Part shown: piece by piece, positions 42,740 through 54,130 of the stretch
Numbering within the stretch: position 1 is the first letter of the stretch
How the letters are laid out: the number at the start of each line of letters is the position of its first letter
Assembly (NCBI GenBank): GCA_009760885.1
Contig: CM019719.1
Span: 33,213,584-33,277,583, forward strand
Direction of reading: 5' to 3'
Length of the DNA: 64,000 nt
From: Achatina immaculata
Taxonomy: Eukaryota > Mollusca > Gastropoda > Stylommatophora > Achatinidae
The notes under the pieces: generated by a model
The model's database searches: none
What the model was told of the DNA's origin: nothing
What the model saw: the letters and a program-made list of their open reading frames with translations, nothing else
Made by a program: the position numbers and the translations under genes

Positions 42740-43180
42740 ATGAAAACTGGCAATATTACAACTACACTGGCAACTGTAAGACTGGTCAAAAGTGAAATCA
42801 ACAAAGTTCGGGGTTAGAGTAATAACTCATGTAAGACATTTAATAACGAGTAGAATGAAGGAGGGGGTGATGCCATGAAGACGCAACGCAAGAATAAAAA
42901 ATAACAGTTACAACCTTCCCCAGCGAGATAACTCTGCGGCATATGAGAATCAAGATAAATCAAAATGACAAAAACTTACAAACCTCAAAGAGATACAAAA
43001 CGTCAACACAGCCATCCAACTTCCAAAAAAAAAAAAACCCAAAAAAAAACACACACACAACATTCTACTGCTTACAAGAAGGAAAGAAGCTAAAAAAAAA
43101 ACTACAGAGCTACTTTAACATCTTAAGCTTTAATCTGTAGGAACACTCTTGTCCTAACAAGGACAAAGTCCAAGAAAACT
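42740..43180. other. A-rich intergenic segment
   Basis: Poly-A-rich on the plus strand, with A8-A12 and CA tracts at 43,027-43,060. No coding evidence. Confidence 0.4.
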
Positions 43181-43630
43181 TTTCAGTCGGTCGGTCATTT
43201 GGATGTCCCTTGCGAAACTTTGCCTACCTAACAACTCTCCTATAGGCCTCTCAGGCGTAAGCAAGATGTCCTGCTGCTGGTGCATCCATTTAAGGATTAT
43301 TAACGATGTCTTGCAGCCATTTTCGCCTAGGTCTTCCTTTCTTTGTTTTTCCCATTATGTACCCTTCCCATATGTTCCTCTCTAAATTATCATGACGTTT
43401 AATGTGTTCAAAACATTTAAGCTTTCTCTCTTTAATCTTTAATTCTCTTTACTAGCCAACCTTCTTCAATATTAAGTTCTTGAAGTATGGATATATTGTT
43501 CTTTTCTGTGTCCATGATATCTGAATAACTCTTCTGTAGCATTTACATTCAAAGGCATTTATGTGTTTCTCAGATGTTTTGTTAAGTGTCCAGGTCTCAC
43601 AGGCATATATACTTCTATATTACTGAAAAG
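43180..43630 (-). mobile_element. LINE-D 3' fragment
   Basis: Reverse complement of the 21.3-21.7 kb family, covering the CETWTLNKTSEKHINAFECK- to GRPRRKWLQDI-like region. The tail is the plus-strand CAGTCGGTCGGTCATTT. Better preserved at the DNA level than the intron copies. Confidence 0.85.
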
Positions 43631-43854
43631 CTAACTCTGAAAAGCACTCGACAAAAATGACTGTACTGAAACTAAACTCTAACCGAAACTGAACTCTAAC
43701 TGAAACTGAACTCTCACTAAAATAAACTCTACGTCAGTTTTTATATTCTACCCCAACCTCTAAAATGCCGTGCTCTTTACCTTTTGAAGTTTGTTCTCAA
43801 TTCGACGACTGTTCGTACTTCTCTCGGTTATGTTCCTTGCACTATCGCGTATAA

Positions 43855-44490
43855 TGCTATAGCGGCCGGTGTCATAACTACTCTCTGTTCATGATACTAG
43901 CGGCCGGTGTCATAACTACTCTCTGTTCATGATCTTAGCAACCGGTGTCATAACTACTCTCTATTCATGATCCTACAGGCCGGTGTCATAACTACTCTCT
44001 GCTAATGATCCTAGTGACCGGTGTCATAACTACTCTTTATTCATGATCCTATAGGCAGGTGTCATAACTATTCTCTATTAATGATCCTATAGGCCAGTGT
44101 AATAACTACTCTCTATTCATGATCATATAGGCCGGTGTAATAACTACTCTCTATTAATGATCCTATAGGCCGGTGTAATAACTACTCTCTATTCATGATC
44201 CTATAGGCCGGTGTCATAACTACTCTCTATTAATGATCCTATAGGTCAGGTGGAAGGAGAAATGCTTATCAGGAAACTGAGCCCATGAAGGTTGTGGATG
44301 AAAGCTCACCTGGGCAAGAGCAGAAAAAAAAGGCGAAGGACAGGCATTTGTGGAAAACCCTTGCGGAAGCCCCATGTGCCCTGGGCACTTAAGGTTCAGA
44401 GAGAGAGAGAGAGAGAGGCCGGTATCATAACTACTCTCTATTAATGATCCTATAGGCCGGTGTCATAACTACTCTCTATTAATGAGTTGT
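43855..44490. repeat. 38-bp minisatellite interrupted by LINE-G tail
   Basis: Units of GGCCGGTGTCATAACTACTC followed by TCTATTAATGATCCTATA. About ten copies precede and two follow the insertion at about 44,247-44,417. Confidence 0.95.
44247..44417 (+). mobile_element. LINE-G 3' tail fragment with (GA)n, nested in minisatellite
   Basis: SSPGQEQKKKAKDRHLWKTL then AEAPCALGT stop, GGTTCAGAGAGAGAG tail. Same 3' end as 36.6-37.1 kb, in plus orientation. It replaces the junction between two 38-bp units (CCTATAGG|...|GCCGGT). Confidence 0.9.
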
Positions 44491-44544
44491 AATAACTGCT
44501 CTCGACTCGAGCACGGAAAATTCAGTCCCAGTATTTACTGACCT

Positions 44545-44640
44545 CATTTCGTGTATCCGTGATGGGTCTCATCCTCACTTTGTGTATCCCTGATGGGTCT
44601 CATCCTCACTTCGTGTATCCCTGATGGGTCTCATCGAATG
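44545..44640. repeat. 31-bp direct repeat, three copies
   Basis: Three copies of CGTGTATCCCTGATGGGTCT followed by CATCCTCACTT. Confidence 0.85.
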
Positions 44641-44920
44641 TCTCTCTTTTTTTTTTTCAAAATATCCATTTGTCCTAATCTATCCTGATAATCCACTCAT
44701 GAAGGGCCCCAGGGATTTTATCCAAAACAACGCCTTGTTTCTCATGAACCTTTGTTACACCGCCATGAAAAGAGGTTTGCAAACAGAATCCCTGACCAGA
44801 ACAAAAGTGAGCCAATGAAAAGCGTTGCTTGTGGGAACTTTCGAGTAAATGAAGGTAAAAGAAACTGGATAGATCTGGAAGAATGTATGAAAGAGAAAAA
44901 CTGGCAGACAGATAGGCATT

Positions 44921-44963
<43 letters not shown>

Positions 44964-45525
44964 TGCTGTCTCGATAAACGTCTTAAATAATTCTTATCCT
45001 CAAAACTGCATCAATTATCAGACGCAGAGAGGCTGACCTCATTAGATAATTCACTGGCCCAGTGAAACAACCCCAAGAAGTTAAGCTCTACAATTCCTTA
45101 CAGGAACAACAACAACAACAGCAACAACAACAACAACAACAAAACAAAGCAAATTTATCCAAGAGATATAGCTGCAGATATAGTCAGAAAATCCGCACTA
45201 AGAAGACAAAGAAATAATTCTTAACACATCTTAGATCCACCTCCGTGTCAAAGGTTACATTTTCCTTTCACTTCCTATTGGTTCAAGGGTTCTGAACTCT
45301 TTGATTACAGCGAGGACACCATTAATCAGTCGACGAATTCGATATATAATTGATTACTGCTAGACGAAGACAGAATATTTATTCAATTATTAGTTTATTC
45401 TCAGAGTTCATTCATTCATTTTTTACTCCTCTTCATTTCTTAGTTGAAAGAGTGATGTAAAGTTAGAATGCCATCTCTCCAGATTTGATATCTGAAAGCT
45501 TGTGAGATTAGAATTCAGTTATTGT
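44641..45525. other. Intergenic with microsatellites
   Basis: (GA)n at 44,924-44,960 and (CAA)n at 45,107-45,142. A segment near 45,035-45,180 (GTGAAACAACCCCAAGAAG, CTCTACAATTCCTTACAGGA, ATCCAAGAGATATAGCTGCA) resembles 35,219-35,320 (GTGAAACCAGCAAAGAAGAC, TCTACCGTTCCATACGTGAA, ATCCAAGAGACAGGACTGCA), so a further dispersed repeat may be shared. Confidence 0.5.
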
Positions 45526-45529
45526 GGTA

Positions 45530-46060
45530 AAAAATTATCATAGAATCCGGCAATTCTGATAAGATATTATCCCAGAATCCAGTAATTTTGGTAAAAAATA
45601 AATTCTCATAGAATATAGTAATTACGATAAGATATCATAGAATCCAGTAATTCTGATACAAAATCATAACTGAATTCATTAGTTCTGATAAAATAGATTA
45701 TAGAATCCAATAATTCTGATCATAAATTATCCTAGAATCCAGTAATTCTGATAAAATAAATTATCATAGAATCCAATAATTCTGATAGCAAAATCATCAT
45801 AGAATCCAGAAGCTCTGACAAGACAAATCTTAGAATCCAGTAATTTTGGTAAAACAAATTATCACAGAATCCAGCAATTCTGATAAGATAGAATCCAATA
45901 ATTTTGGTAAAAAAAAAATTCTCATAGAATCCAGTAATTATGATAAGATATTATCCTAGAATCCAGTAATTCTGATAAAACAAATTATCATAGAATCAAA
46001 TAATTTTGATAACAAAAACGTCATAGAATCCAGTAATTCTGATTTTTAAAAAATTATCAA
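45530..46060. repeat. Minisatellite, about 32-36 bp unit, degenerate
   Basis: Tandem units like ATCATAGAATCCAGTAATTC followed by TGATAAAATAAATT, about 15 copies with indels. Confidence 0.92.
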
Positions 46061-46184
46061 CCTTGTAAAATGCACGAGTTATCCAATCCCATATTAAGCT
46101 CACACGTTCTTAGATGTTGAATCTCTTTCTTAATGCAATGTTGTCAGAGTGCCATTCAGCCCAGGGGATCATTTTGTTCCTGTC

Positions 46185-46275
46185 GACGTCCATCAGCCGA
46201 AGACACTGCTCGATTTGGCAACAAGCAACCCATAGCTGGCAGGCTAGCTTCAAGATTGAGAAACATCACGCAGTG
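46185..46275 (+). mobile_element. R1 head fragment
   Basis: GAAGACACTGCTCGATTTGG then CAACAAGCAACCCATAGCTG match the R1 start at 37,840 (GAAGACGCTGCTCGATTAGG). Broken off after the head. Confidence 0.65.
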
Positions 46276-46649
46276 AGATCGTTTTTTTTTTTTTTTTCTG
46301 TAGGAGGAAAAGTGGTGATGGGGGGCGGGGGAGCAGTCTGTACACTCTGTGGTAACCGCTTATGATAAGGGGCCATTAATCCCTCAGCTCCAAAGTAATT
46401 CCCCCCCCCCCCCCCCACCAGCGGACGTTAGAGTGTAGGCACAGACGCTGTAATTGGCAGGTCTTCAATTTCTTTATCCTTCTTTTGGTCTCTTAATGTT
46501 GTGGATGATTGTCCCCCTTGATGACTGTGTTATGGGCCGATGGGGCCGGGGCACAGGAGCTAGTCAGGATTTGCTAGTAACAGTCTGATGTGTTTGTTAA
46601 GTCTGACAGCTAGGGCTGGGCTTATTCTTATCCCCGGGGGGGGGGGAGG

Positions 46650-46950
46650 GTGTGAAGACGCTATCCGATGAGGCAACCAGATGCTCAGCTAATATGCTAT
46701 ATAGTACCCCCCAGTAACAAGCCTAGCCTGGCCAACGGGGCAGGGATCGCCATAGTCCCCATGGTGGTGGAGTCTGCTAAAGAAGCATTGAACACCCCCC
46801 TGCTTTTTAGCTGTACTCCGGGACTGAAAAAGTAGCCGCCATGATCCGCTCCCACGTCGATACCATGCTGTGCCTCAACACTTCTACAGCATCGACTGCA
46901 AAGAACAATAGCATGCAGTTATAGGGAGTTCGTACAAGTACAAGTAGTTA
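46650..46950 (+). mobile_element. R1 dispersed repeat
   Basis: Shortened head, then the full body (GGGATCGCCATAGTCCCCAT, CTGCTTTTTAGCTGTACTCC, CTACAGCATCGACTGCAAAG) and tail GTACAAGTACAAG. Confidence 0.9.
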
Positions 46951-48280
46951 CCCCTCGCCCCCCATAGTAGTGGAGCCAGCGAAGAAGCTCATTTCTTGCA
47001 TCCACTACGGATCATTAAACAATCATAACATATTTCTCATTCCATACAATGTCTCTTCTTCAACCCTTATCACGACTTTGTATAGAAAAGAAAAGAGTAC
47101 GCAGTACCAAAAATGTCACAGTACATGTCACAATATATGTCACAGCTGTCAATCACATAACGCTTTTGGTGGGGAGCTCGTGATTTGGTGTTTACAGGTG
47201 AGTCGCTTACCTGTGTGACTGGGCAGTCCGTAAAACGGGACAGCCCGGGATTGGCGAAGGGTTAAGCCTGGACTACTGGGAAGTGTATAAGTTGAGAGAG
47301 AACTTGGTGGATGCTTGACCAATGCTCGGACGTTATGCTTGTCGCTGTCAGCTATGGAGTTTCCTGAAATATTTGAAAGCTTGGAGCCTTTATACGTTTC
47401 ATGTGTTTGTATATATGTGGTATGTGTGCGCGAATATATGCATCTGTATGTATTTCCTTTATGAAAAGTATTGCTGTTTGTAGTATCAAACTCTAAATTA
47501 GTTTAATCTAACGTATGACTTGGTTGTTGTATCTGTTATATTGCTGTCCCAAAAATTTGTTAGTTTACAATGAATGTGAGAATGTAATTAAGTTTATTTC
47601 ATGTTTATTTCAAATAAAGCAGAATGTGGAGTATGTGGAAAGAAAGGGTTTATTAGTTATTATCTTATTAATTTTTGGTTGTTTTTTTTCGTGCATATTA
47701 TGTTCAATAACAAATGCTGAATATCTGTGACTGAATGAAAGTTGTATGATGAAGGGTAGAATGGTAGACGCGCCGTGAGCCCATTCCCTAACCCTTTGAA
47801 AATAAAGTCCATCCATCCGTTCGTTATCCTACTCCGTTTTCCTGTCATGTACGGGCTAAGTTTTATTATCAATACAACGCTCCGATTTTATCAGCTGGTT
47901 GAGCTGAAGCTGTGTATTGTGATACTTACTGTGCTATCATTCATCGAGCTACCACCATCATCTGGTTCCACACATTAAACGTCTAATATTTATCGTCAGC
48001 ACTGGATTTGGTTAATTAGCTACAATCAGTTGTGTCCCCTGCAAAGTGTGAAAGATACCGGGGTATTTGAGCGGAGATGATAAATTCAGGGGAGGTTACC
48101 AAAAAAAATGGGCAAGTCTGTCAACACTGACCTTTTACAGAGGAAACGGTCACACAAGATCAAGCCAAGAAACAGCTTCTTGTATGTTCATCTTGGTCTG
48201 GGTTATCTTTATTGCAAGTGTATTAGGAGCACGGCCATATACTGAGCAGTAACCAGCGGCCACGAATGGCTTCCCATCAT
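46951..48280. other. Intergenic; possible solo LTR or unclassified element at about 47.2-47.83 kb
   Basis: TGTGACTGGGCAGTCCGTAA followed by an inverted motif (GGGCAGTCC...GGGACAGCCC), ending near AAAATAAAGTCCATCCATCC. A TG start, AATAAA near the end and lack of ORF are LTR-like, but I see no second copy, no target duplication and no internal retroelement region. Confidence 0.25.
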
Positions 48281-48284
48281 TATT

Positions 48285-48625
48285 GTACTTGTACTTGTGA
48301 TATCTCCCTGTAACTGCGAGCTGGTGTTCTTTGCAGCCGGTGCTGTGGAGATACTGAGACACAGCATCGTATCAGCGGGCGAGCGGGTTACGGCAGCTAT
48401 TTTTTTTCAGTCCCAGGGTGTGCAATGCTTCTTTAGCAGACTTCACCACTATGGGAACTATGGCGATCCCTGCTCCGTTAGCCAGACTATGTCTGTTACT
48501 GGGGGCTACCAATGGAGAAGTGGGACATGGTCTTGGTCAGTTATGGTTCGCTATTCCTGACGCTAGCACATCAGCTATGGGTCACTGACTGGACAGTATC
48601 TTCACCCCGTCCCATCGTTCAGAAT
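48285..48625 (-). mobile_element. R1 dispersed repeat, minus orientation
   Basis: Reverse complement carries TTAGCGAACCATA-type head (as ATAGCGAACCATAACTGACC), GGGATCGCCATAGTTCCCAT, AGTCTGCTAAAGAAGCATTG and tail (acaagt)n at 48,285-48,298. Confidence 0.88.
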
Positions 48626-48689
48626 TACTCAGTATCTACAGCGGAACATGCTTGGACTGTTGTTATCACTACCTTCTTAACAGTTTCTT

Positions 48690-48860
48690 CCATTAGATAA
48701 TTCTATGTTGTTTTCCTTACTGTACACAGCAACTGCCATCGTTCTCACATTCCAGAATCCGATCTTTGTCACATGTTTGGGGCCGACGAATGAGCTTCTT
48801 GGAGTTGGCATCTTTGATGCTAGGTTGGTTTCTCTGCGAGTTTCCGTAACAATATCTTTC
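48690..48860 (-). mobile_element. LINE endonuclease start, inverted relative to adjacent LINE-A
   Basis: Minus-strand translation: PTPRSSFVGPKHVTKIGFWN then VRTM. IGFWNVRTM is the standard opening of an APE-type LINE endonuclease (I-TWNVRT). It breaks off about ten residues later and abuts the plus-strand LINE-A body head to head at about 48,860. Confidence 0.75.
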
Positions 48861-50645
48861 AGCAAAAACAGGAGACAGAAAAACTTTATATAACATACAA
48901 AAGAGGAAAACAGGTACTATTACATCTAGAGAAAGACCAATCCTTAGCAAAACTGGAACCCTATTAACATCAAATAAAGACCAAAAGCAATGATGGGCTG
49001 AACACTTCCACGAAATACTCAATTGACCACACCCAAAAGAATTGTTAAACCTTGAAACCGACTTACCAGCCCCACAACTAAATGTCAACCTAGATGAAAT
49101 TAAATTGCATGAAATTGAAACAGCAGTGAATTTAATGGCTAACAATAAAGCCGCAGGTGAAGATGAAATAACAGCCGAAATGCTAAAAGCTATCAATAGT
49201 GACAACAGGTGACAACTACAGAGAATGTTTAACAAGATTTGGAAAGAAGAGAAGGTCCCTTCTAATTGGAAAAAAGGAATCATTGTTAAAATACCAACAA
49301 AAAAAAAGAAAGGCAACCTTAGTGACTGTAACAACTGAAGAGGAGTAACCTTAATATCAGTTGTGTCAAAAGTATTTTGCAAGGTCATTTTGAATAGACT
49401 TAAAGATATAGTGGATACTGCAATGAGAGAAGAGCAAGTAGGATTTCGAAAAGGGAGAAACTGTCTCGACCAGATCTTTACTCTCAGAATAATACTTGAA
49501 GAACATATTGAAAAGTAGAAACCATTAATCCTGAACTTCATAGATTTTAAAAAGGCATTTGGTAGCATACACAGAGATTCATTATGGAGAATTTTAAGTC
49601 TATATGGAATACCATCTAAAATTGTCAACATCATTAAGGACTTCTACGATGGATATGTTTGTGCAGTCAAGACAGAAGAAGGGATGAGTGAATGGTTCCA
49701 GATTGAAACAGGTGTGAAACAAGGATGCATACTGTCTCCTTTACTTTTTGGGATTACAATAGACTTCATAACGAAAAAAATGCTGCACAGGTAACACAGG
49801 TATTGACTGGGTACATGAGACCCAACTAGAAGATCTTGATTTTGCTGATGACATAACTCTTATCAGTAATAATGTGAATTCCATGCAAGAAAAAACAGAT
49901 ATCCTGTCTTCAATGGCTAGCAAAATAGGACTTGAAATTAACAAGGACAAGACAAAAATTATGAAAATTCCCCTTAATCAAAATGGAAAAATACACATAG
50001 AAGGGACAGATATTGAAGAAGTTAATCAATTTGCATACCTTGGCAGCTACATAGATCAGGATGGTGACACTAGAAAGGAAGTTAGGATCAGAATTGCAAA
50101 AGCAGCATCAATCTTCAAGAATCATGAGAACATATGGAATTCAAAAGTTATAAGCACAAAAACCAAGTTAAGACTACTCAATTCAAATGTAATATCCACC
50201 CTCATTTATGCATGCGAAAGCTGGAAAACAACTATTTCTTTAATAGACAACAAATTAGACTCTTTTGAAAACAAATGCTTAAGGAAAATACTCGGCATCA
50301 AGTGGAACGAATTCAAGAACAATGCAGAGATAAGACAGATGACTGAACAACAACCAGTCTCATGGGTGATCAGGAAAAGGAGATGGACATATGTTGGTCA
50401 CTTGATGAGAAGAAATGTTCAGAGAATCCCAAAACAAACTATTAAGTGGAACGCAACAGGCCAAAGAAAAAGAGGCAGACAGCGTGAAACATCTAAAGAG
50501 GACATTGTTAAGAGAGACAAAATTAATAGGCATAAAATCCCTTGATGAGGTTGAAAGACTCGCCGAAGACAGGAAAAATTGGTGAACTACTCTGCGAGCC
50601 CTATGTGACGTTTAACGGCACGGGAAGGATATAAGATATAAGATA
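48861..50645 (+). mobile_element. LINE-A, longest copy: RT domain to 3' tail (pseudogenic)
   Basis: In order: QWAEHFHEILN linker, ANNKAAGEDEITAEMLKA, VPSNWKKGIIVKIPTKK, GVTLISVVSKVFCKVILNRL, REEQVGFRKGRNCLDQIFTL, NFIDFKKAFGSIHRDSLWRI (first catalytic Asp region), TGVKQGCILSPLLFG, the DFADDITLI box at about 49,840, FAYLGSYIDQDGDTRKE, LIYACESW, KRRWTYVGHLMRR and the 3' tail GTTTAACGGCACGGG with ATATAAGATATAAG. Internal stops (after EILN, DNR, NN and IEK) and one frameshift at about 49,795 inactivate it. 5' half of endonuclease missing. Confidence 0.92.
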
Positions 50646-50888
50646 AGACACAGCAACTGTCAGAGACATTCACTCCTCTGAAGTAACTGGAGGAGTGTTC
50701 TCCCAGAAGCTACAAGTAACTTAATCAGGTGAATTCCATTGTTGTTAGGTCTTCTTCAGTTAAGACGAGCTGGAAAGAAGAGAAAAACATTTCTCTTTAT
50801 CTTTTTTTGTTGTTGTTACAAAAATGACTAAGCTTTGGACATAGAGATCGTTAATATCCTCACTGAGAGAGAAATGACACAAAATGTA

Positions 50889-50912
50889 ATAACAATAATA
50901 ATAATAATATGC

Positions 50913-50943
<31 letters not shown>

Positions 50944-50945
50944 AC
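50889..50945. repeat. (AAT)n and (GAT)n microsatellites
   Basis: ATAATAATAATAAT followed by GATGATGATGATGATGATG. Confidence 0.9.
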
Positions 50946-51479
50946 TACGAACTGAAGAGGTGTAAGCAAAACGCCGTGGTGCCAGGACAGAACATCATGT
51001 TGAGGATCACAAAAGCGGAAAATTAACTTAGGCCTGGGATTGCATAGTTAAGGAAACACACGGGCAAGAAGATAGCCTTTAAAAGCATGCCTGAAATACA
51101 AGTATCATCATCTTAACTAAACAACTGTTTAAGATAAAAGGGAATTGTTTTAATGAACTGAGAAGAATATACGGCGTGTTCAGCACTTTTCGCTGATTCG
51201 GTGACTGCTAATCTGTGTGGTTACCGGGGCCTCTGGAGAGAAAAGAATAGAACCACTGCCACCCTCCACACATGTCGTAAGAGGCGACTAAGGCGGTTGG
51301 GGGAGAGGCAAACGACCTGTCCTCTGTAAAATAAAACCGGAGCGTTAGAGAAACACGGAGAGGAAAACCAGGAAACTTTGTCTTGGAAAAGGAAGGGACT
51401 CTGATAACAGAGCGTATGACGTTATATAGTAAAAGCCGAAAAGAAGCTGCAGAACCGACATCCCAACTGTGTACCAGGG

Positions 51480-51832
51480 CACCTTTTACCATTGCATGTT
51501 AGAATGTTAGAAGAACCTATGAACATACAAATCATGTCTAGGAAGTGGAGATGGATTGGTCACACTCTAAGGAAACCCGACACCAGCATAGCAAGACAGG
51601 CACTGACATGGAATCCTCAGGGAAATAGAAATCGAGGAAGACCTAGACTTACTTGGAGAAGAGAAATTATGACAGTGCTCAGAGACAAGGGATACACAAG
51701 GAAGGAAGCAGAGTATAATTCCAAGAACAAGGATGACTGGAGAGCCATTATCCGTGACCTATGCTCTCAAGGGAGTGAAAGGCGACGACAACGATGATGA
51801 TGATGATGATGATGAAGATGATGATGATGATG
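51480..51832 (+). mobile_element. LINE-I 3' fragment with (GAT)n tail
   Basis: RKWRWIGHTLRKPDTSIARQ, ALTWNPQGNRNRGRPRLTWR, REIMTVLRDKGYTRKEAE and DDWRAIIRDLCSQGSERRR. The 101-codon frame runs into a GATGATGATGATGATGATG tail, which adds no stop of its own until TGA within it. Confidence 0.88.
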
Positions 51833-51844
51833 ATGCGTACTGCT

Positions 51845-52090
51845 AGTCGAGGTGAACGAGAGTAGCGGCCAGCGATCAAGGGCTAACTTCTTGCGTCAGG
51901 TTTGGCGAACCATAAGTCCAGCAGGACCCTAATCTACCTCCAAGTGGAACCCCTGGAAGTAGACAGTAGTCTGTAGGGACCGCAGTGGGAATTTGTATTT
52001 CCTAAAAATACGACAGGTGGAAGTCGAATGTATGGGACTGCAAGGCGCACCGCTGCACAATGCAACGCCCTTTTGAGGGCCAAAGCTAAT
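51845..52090 (+). mobile_element. R1-related diverged repeat
   Basis: CGTCAGGTTTGGCGAACCAT, CAGCAGGACCCTAATCTACC and GTGGAACCCC follow the order of the R1 head and start of body, but the remainder (GACCGCAGTGGGAATTTG) differs. Confidence 0.5.
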
Positions 52091-53095
52091 GTAGAATGCA
52101 TTTAAGATAATATTAATTTTCTATTGTTTAATATTGTTTATACTTTTGCTGCTACAGCTGATTGATGATTACAGAGATTACATATCAACACATTACAACA
52201 AAGAAAGGAAAACAAAATTAAATGATTCTTCATCAAAACATCTTCAATTTGTATTATTAACAGCACAATCAACCCATTTCGATCCATTTCTTGCAACATC
52301 TTTTGATTCGTTCACAAAAATGTAACAATGGAATAAAATTAACACCTTTACGCGTTATGGGGTTAACATGATCACAGCACAATTGTCCCATACACAATCT
52401 CCAGCTATCATCATTAATGATTGAATGTCTGATTGTAATCAAAGGAACTAAATGGCAAGAAATGTATAACAAACATGCATATATACATAAATTCAGTGAT
52501 ACCTAAAATGTATATGCACATAATAACAGCCAAAATACGCATTAACAAATATCAAAATCATATATATATATATTATATACATATTATATATATTATATAC
52601 ATATTATATATATTATATAAAATATACTATTCACGTGTCCTTCATCTATTAATAACTACACCTGAGTGGGTCAGGATGGATCGAAGGAATCGACAGCACA
52701 GCTTCCCTGCGTACACATCACACAATATAAACCATAACTAACCATACACGCACACACAAACATATTCATCGACGAATAACATACTCATTCATGCTTAAAA
52801 CGGGAACATGATCTCCTCCGATCCGTTGGCACCTTCCTATGTGCTCAACATACATATCCCGATCCATTAAAATTCCTCTCGCATCTCCTTTATATACTGG
52901 ATCGGCCGGTACCGATTCTACTCAGAGTTGCGCACCCCTGAGCTGACCAGTCCCTGACGTTAATTTTTTTTGTCGTTGCTTTGTTTATATGCGTCTAGTA
53001 TTGAAAACAAACTTAGGTTCAATAGTCTGTCCTATTTCCTGCCTATACTACACAAAAGAAGAAGTCAGGAACGACAATCAAAAACGCACATCGAA
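52091..53095. other. Intergenic, AT-rich
   Basis: Contains (TATATA)-rich direct repeats at 52,560-52,620 and no family motif on either strand. Confidence 0.4.
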
Positions 53096-53405
53096 TCTTC
53101 TTTTTTTCTTCAGTTTTCCGAGCCACTTAAGGCTCATTGCTGCAGATAAAGTTCGCCTCCATTCCTCTCTATTCCTAATATTCTCCCCCCAGTCGGTGAC
53201 ACCAATTTCTTTTATAGCCTCTTCTACTTTGTCTTTCTATCTCTGTCTTGGTCTACCTCTTGGTCTTGATTTTCTCGTGTCTTGTGCGTACATAATTTTC
53301 GTTTGTCTGTTCTCTTCCATTCTTTCTACATGGCCCAACCAACGTAGTCTGTTCAGTTTCAAGACGTTTATAATTCGCTGGTATTTCGAACCTCGGTAGC
53401 ACTCT
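53096..53405 (-). mobile_element. LINE 3' fragment (RT C-terminus)
   Basis: Minus-strand translation: INVLKLNRLRWLGHVERMEE, NRQTKIMYAQDTRKSRPRGR, PRQR then a stop, VEEAIKEIGVTDWGENIRNR, EEWRRTLSAA. Typical RLRWLGH..RM / GRP.. / W..I..R..WR end of a LINE ORF2, different from A, B and G. Confidence 0.85.
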
Positions 53406-53879
53406 GTTTATTTTCTGTTAAAATACAGTTAAGGCTGATTATATAGTTACAATTTAAAATATAGTTAAAGCTGATTATATAGTGACAATTTAAAGCTGAT
53501 TATGTAATGAAGTTTTTAGCGAGACATGGTAACAACGGCGAAGCTTGAACAAAGTATGCATGATTGGAATGATGAAAACAAATAGTAGACGAAGCATTTT
53601 AGACGCGAGAGAAAGAAAGAGAATGATCACTATTACCATTTCGAGTAATGGATAAACTGATGTGTATAGTTCAGTGTTAAAAAAAAAGATAGAAAGAGAG
53701 CAGAAACAAGAACGGGAGAAAGATCAACATGCATAAATAAAGAAAATACAACAATTCATGTTTTTGTAAAAGGCTTTTTACAAGGATCACACACAAGAAT
53801 AACAACACAGATAAAAACAAACAAATGAAATGAAAATTAAACACTTAGCTTTTTTTTTTTTGGTATCCTTTTTGTGAGA

Positions 53880-54130
53880 ACCGGCTAGCGTAGTGATTAG
53901 AACACTCGTCTAGCAACCGAATGGTTGTGAGTTCGAATCCCCAGCTGAGCGGGATTTTTTTTTTTCCGATCAATACTACCCCGAGGTCGGTCCAGCCTCG
54001 TAAAATGGGTACCAGAGAAAATCTGGGAAGGAAAGGCAGCGAGGAAAGGAACTGGCCACCCTACCTTATACGCTGATGCCACAGCATAGTGAGGTCTCTA
54101 ACGTTTCATCCCCTACGACTTTTACCTTTT
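53880..54130 (+). mobile_element. tRNA-derived SINE
   Basis: A-box-like TAGCGTAGTGATTAGAAC (53886-53903) and B-box-like GAGTTCGAATCC (53929-53940) are about 27 bp apart, as in RNA polymerase III internal promoters. The intervening anticodon-arm-like CTCGTCTAGCAACCGAATGG also looks tRNA-like. A T-tract and a body with AAAATGGGTACCAGAGAAAA follow; the body is shared with 13.9 kb. Confidence 0.8.

Noticed and set aside
47200..47830. Solo LTR
   Set aside because: Only TG start and AATAAA support it; no matching flanks or internal retroelement sequence in the window.
48717..49634. 305-codon minus-strand frame
   Set aside because: It is the antisense of the LINE-A RT region joined to an inverted endonuclease start; only the last part carries a real (LINE) motif.
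53880..53945. Functional tRNA gene
   Set aside because: A and B boxes are present, but the acceptor and anticodon stems do not fold cleanly and the sequence continues into a body shared with another repeat, as in a SINE.
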